Source: Algoriphagus sp.
GTDB taxonomy: Bacteria > Bacteroidota > Bacteroidia > Cytophagales > Cyclobacteriaceae
Assembly (NCBI RefSeq): GCF_013373065.1
Contig: NZ_JABXIN010000015.1
Location: 124,001-188,000, forward strand
Direction: 5' to 3'
DNA: 64,000 bases
Made by a program: the position numbers and the translations under genes. Positions within the stretch are counted from its first letter, which is position 1. Each line of letters starts with the position of its first letter. A model generated the notes under the pieces. It was not told the DNA's origin and ran no database searches. It worked only from the letters and a program-made list of their open reading frames with translations. Positions 63,101-64,000 of the stretch are shown piece by piece.

Positions 63101-64000
63101 ATCATGGGCTTTTGCGTCTGCTTTATCATTGTAATAGGTGTTATTCGCGGCGAAATACTTGACATTGTACTTCTTTGCAAATTCGAGTAGAACCTCATTG
63201 ACCTTTTCTTCTTCTGGGATACCATGTCGGTTAAGCTCCACATAAAAATCATCGCCAAACTGCTCCTTCCACCAAATAAAGGCTTCTTCGGCTTGGGTTT
63301 CTCCCACATTTAGAATTAGAAAAGGAATCTCTCCCCAAAGCCCACCGGTAGTCACGATTAAATCGCCTTTATATTGAACAAGAAGCTGCTTGTCAATCCG
63401 GGGTACATAATAGAAACCTTCGATATTAGCATAGGAGGCAAGCTTAGCTAAATTGTGGTAGCCGGCTTTATTTTTGGCAAGGAGTACGGTTTGGAATCCG
63501 TCATCCTTGTTGCTTTTATTTTTTCGATCCCGACAAAGGTTAAATTCACAACCTACAATAGGCTTGATCTCTGCAGCCATGGCAGCTTTCACAAAATGAA
63601 AAGCTCCCATCATATTGCCATGATCTGTCATAGCAATGGCTGGCATATTCATAGATTTTGCTTTGGCGACTAAGGCTGGGATTTCAGTCGTAGCCTGCAA
63701 AACCGAATATTGAGTGTGAACATGGAGATGTGTAAATGGCACATCCACCAACTCAGAAATATCTGCTTTGCCTGCCTGCTTTAAAATTTCTTTAGCCGCG
63801 GCTTTTTGCTCATCCTTTGCTTGGGCAAAATTGGCTTCTCCCAAATCAGGAGCCTCATAGATCACATGCTCCACCAGAATGCCTTCTTCTGGTGGGTGAA
63901 CTCGCTGAGTGATCAACCCAAAGAAACAACGAGCAGTTGCGTCTACATCATATGCCGCATCGTGTGCATCTCCAAAGCCTTTCCCGAATAATTTCTGATG
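60173..64000 (-). CDS. dnaE: DNA polymerase III alpha subunit with N-terminal exonuclease domain (5' end outside the window)
   Basis: The frame is open from the window end (64000) to the stop at 60173, 1275 residues, with the start beyond the window. The first residues, GDAHDAAYDVDATARCFF, match the ExoIII motif (H-x-A-x-x-D) of a DnaQ-type proofreading exonuclease. The PHP domain follows (HLHVHTQYSVL, MTDHGNMMGAF), then the polymerase with catalytic PDIDIDFDDEGR, GRGSAAGSAVAYCIG, and the C-terminal OB region. It copies the chromosome; the fused exonuclease would proofread without a separate epsilon. A TTG at 63916 is not the true start. Confidence 0.95.
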   Translation of the reverse strand, partial: HQKLFGKGFGDAHDAAYDVDATARCFFGLITQRVHPPEEGILVEHVIYEAPDLGEANFAQAKDEQKAAAKEILKQAGKADISELVDVPFTHLHVHTQYSVLQATTEIPALVAKAKSMNMPAIAMTDHGNMMGAFHFVKAAMAAEIKPIVGCEFNLCRDRKNKSNKDDGFQTVLLAKNKAGYHNLAKLASYANIEGFYYVPRIDKQLLVQYKGDLIVTTGGLWGEIPFLILNVGETQAEEAFIWWKEQFGDDFYVELNRHGIPEEEKVNEVLLEFAKKYNVKYFAANNTYYNDKADAKAHDILLCVKDGELVEKPKKYVGKRGREFRYGFPNDEFYLKSPEEMKKLFADLPEAIECTQEIVDKCEAYKLAREVLLPKFDIPEEFKDPQDDIDGGKRGENAYLRHLTYEGAKKRYSEITLEIQERLDFELETIERTGYPGYFLIVQDFTRAARDMGVSVGPGRGSAAGSAVAYCIGITNVDPIEYDLLFERFLNPDRVSLPDIDIDFDDEGRGKVIDYVIKKYGSNQVAQIITYGTMAAKSAIRDTARVLNLPLPEAGRLANLVPDLKLKTLFELAKNKSALADKLKGQSELIQKAEELLRIAQGQDESAKTVNQATVLEGSVRNTGIHACGVIITPDDITNFVPVALAKDSDMVCTQFDNSVVESAGLLKMDFLGLKTLTLIKDACKIVKERHGIELDPDNFPIDDEKTYELFQRGETVGIFQYESPGMQKYMRDLKPTAFADLIAMNALYRPGPLAYIPEFIERKHGKKEITYDLDDMKEYLEETYGITVYQEQVMLLSQKLAGFTKGEADVLRKAMGKKQKDVLDKMKPKFIDQAAAKGHDAKKLEKIWTDWEAFASYAFNKSHSTCYAWVAYQTAYLKAHYPAEYMASVLSNNMNDITQVTFFMEECKRMGIPVLGPDVNESKGGFTVNQAGEIRFGMAAIKGAGSAAVDDIISEREKNGPFKNIFEFAKRVNSRALNKKTMEALAMAGSFDCFPEHHRRQYLEAPEGDVTLIEKAVKYAQRIQQEEESAQVSLFGGAGGGMDIPLPTVNPMEPFSQLQQLNIEKEVVGLYISGHPLDQYKLEIESFTNAGLPDLNDLNTIRSKNEIQLAGIVTDFAHRTTKNGKPFGTLSLEDYQGGYTFFLFGEDYVKYKEYFMKGWFLFIKGKVGQKKWAENELEFKVSSIMLLSEIRGKMVKGLRVNIDLDDLNYDLMEKLEGITEKYKGEAKLYFTVKDRKENITLELFSKRFSINPCEELIGELKLIPEIAYKVISS

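Noticed and set aside
63914-63916. TTG as the start of dnaE
   Set aside because: The frame stays open to the window end and the residues before it match an exonuclease motif, so the true start is outside the window.

Overview
The window is a stretch of core chromosome from a member of the Bacteroidetes (Bacteroidota), most likely the order Cytophagales, family Cyclobacteriaceae (Algoriphagus-like). This placement is inferred. The grounds are the many TAnnTTTG-type -7 promoter boxes, OmpA proteins with calcium-type repeats, Nqr genes, a DUF4199 protein, a GreA-like small protein typical of the phylum, and a DnaE that carries an N-terminal proofreading exonuclease. I see no prophage, insertion sequence, CRISPR array or defence island.

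Layout. 1-3.1 kb: the end of murF, a DUF2461 gene, a small membrane protein and a lipoprotein gene, then a minus-strand tRNA-Ala(GGC) followed by two decayed tRNA-Ala copies that carry palindromes, then clpS-recR. 3.1-6.7 kb: a sodium:solute symporter convergent with an alkyltransferase-like (ATL) gene, then an SDR, an NTF2-like protein and a Gre-like protein. 6.7-11.7 kb: the threonine operon thrABC, preceded by a promoter, a Thr/Met/Ile-rich leader peptide and an attenuator-like hairpin. 11.8-17.3 kb: a GH43 lipoprotein, a polyprenyl synthase, a DUF4199 protein, and an overlapping PlsB-like acyltransferase-gpsA pair for phospholipid synthesis. 17.3-24 kb: a sugar dehydrogenase-like lipoprotein, fbp, a second aspartate kinase, a Tat-exported oxidoreductase, and a GNAT / fructosamine kinase / LMW phosphatase operon. 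24-32.5 kb: waaA, rsgA, a PyrR-like transferase and panB in one run, then lipA, a secreted protein, serine dehydratase alpha, a small membrane exporter, a Ca/Na antiporter and upp. 32.5-40.3 kb: two paralogous OmpA proteins, an M42-like peptidase followed by an HPRT-adenylate kinase fusion, obg, and grpE-dnaJ. 40.4-50.5 kb: an adhesin-like secreted protein with a NatAB-like ABC exporter, dps, an orphan histidine kinase, prfC, adenine deaminase, and cmk-ispH. 50.6-55.3 kb: nqrABCDE without nqrF. 55.4-64 kb: a DUF1080 protein, a DUF502 protein, a TolB-like protein, selD-mnmH, trxA and dnaE, whose 5' end lies beyond the window.

The gene content supports amino-acid synthesis from aspartate (two aspartate kinases, thrABC), nucleotide salvage (Upp, HPRT-ADK, adenine deaminase, Cmk), envelope lipid and LPS synthesis, a sodium cycle (Nqr, symporter, Ca/Na antiporter) and stress functions (GrpE-DnaJ, Dps, ClpS, Trx). 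The most unusual items are the tRNA-Ala-derived palindrome repeats, the thr leader, the HPRT-adenylate kinase fusion, a DnaJ that has lost zinc centre I but kept centre II, and the exonuclease-DnaE fusion. No wholly new multi-gene system stands out.
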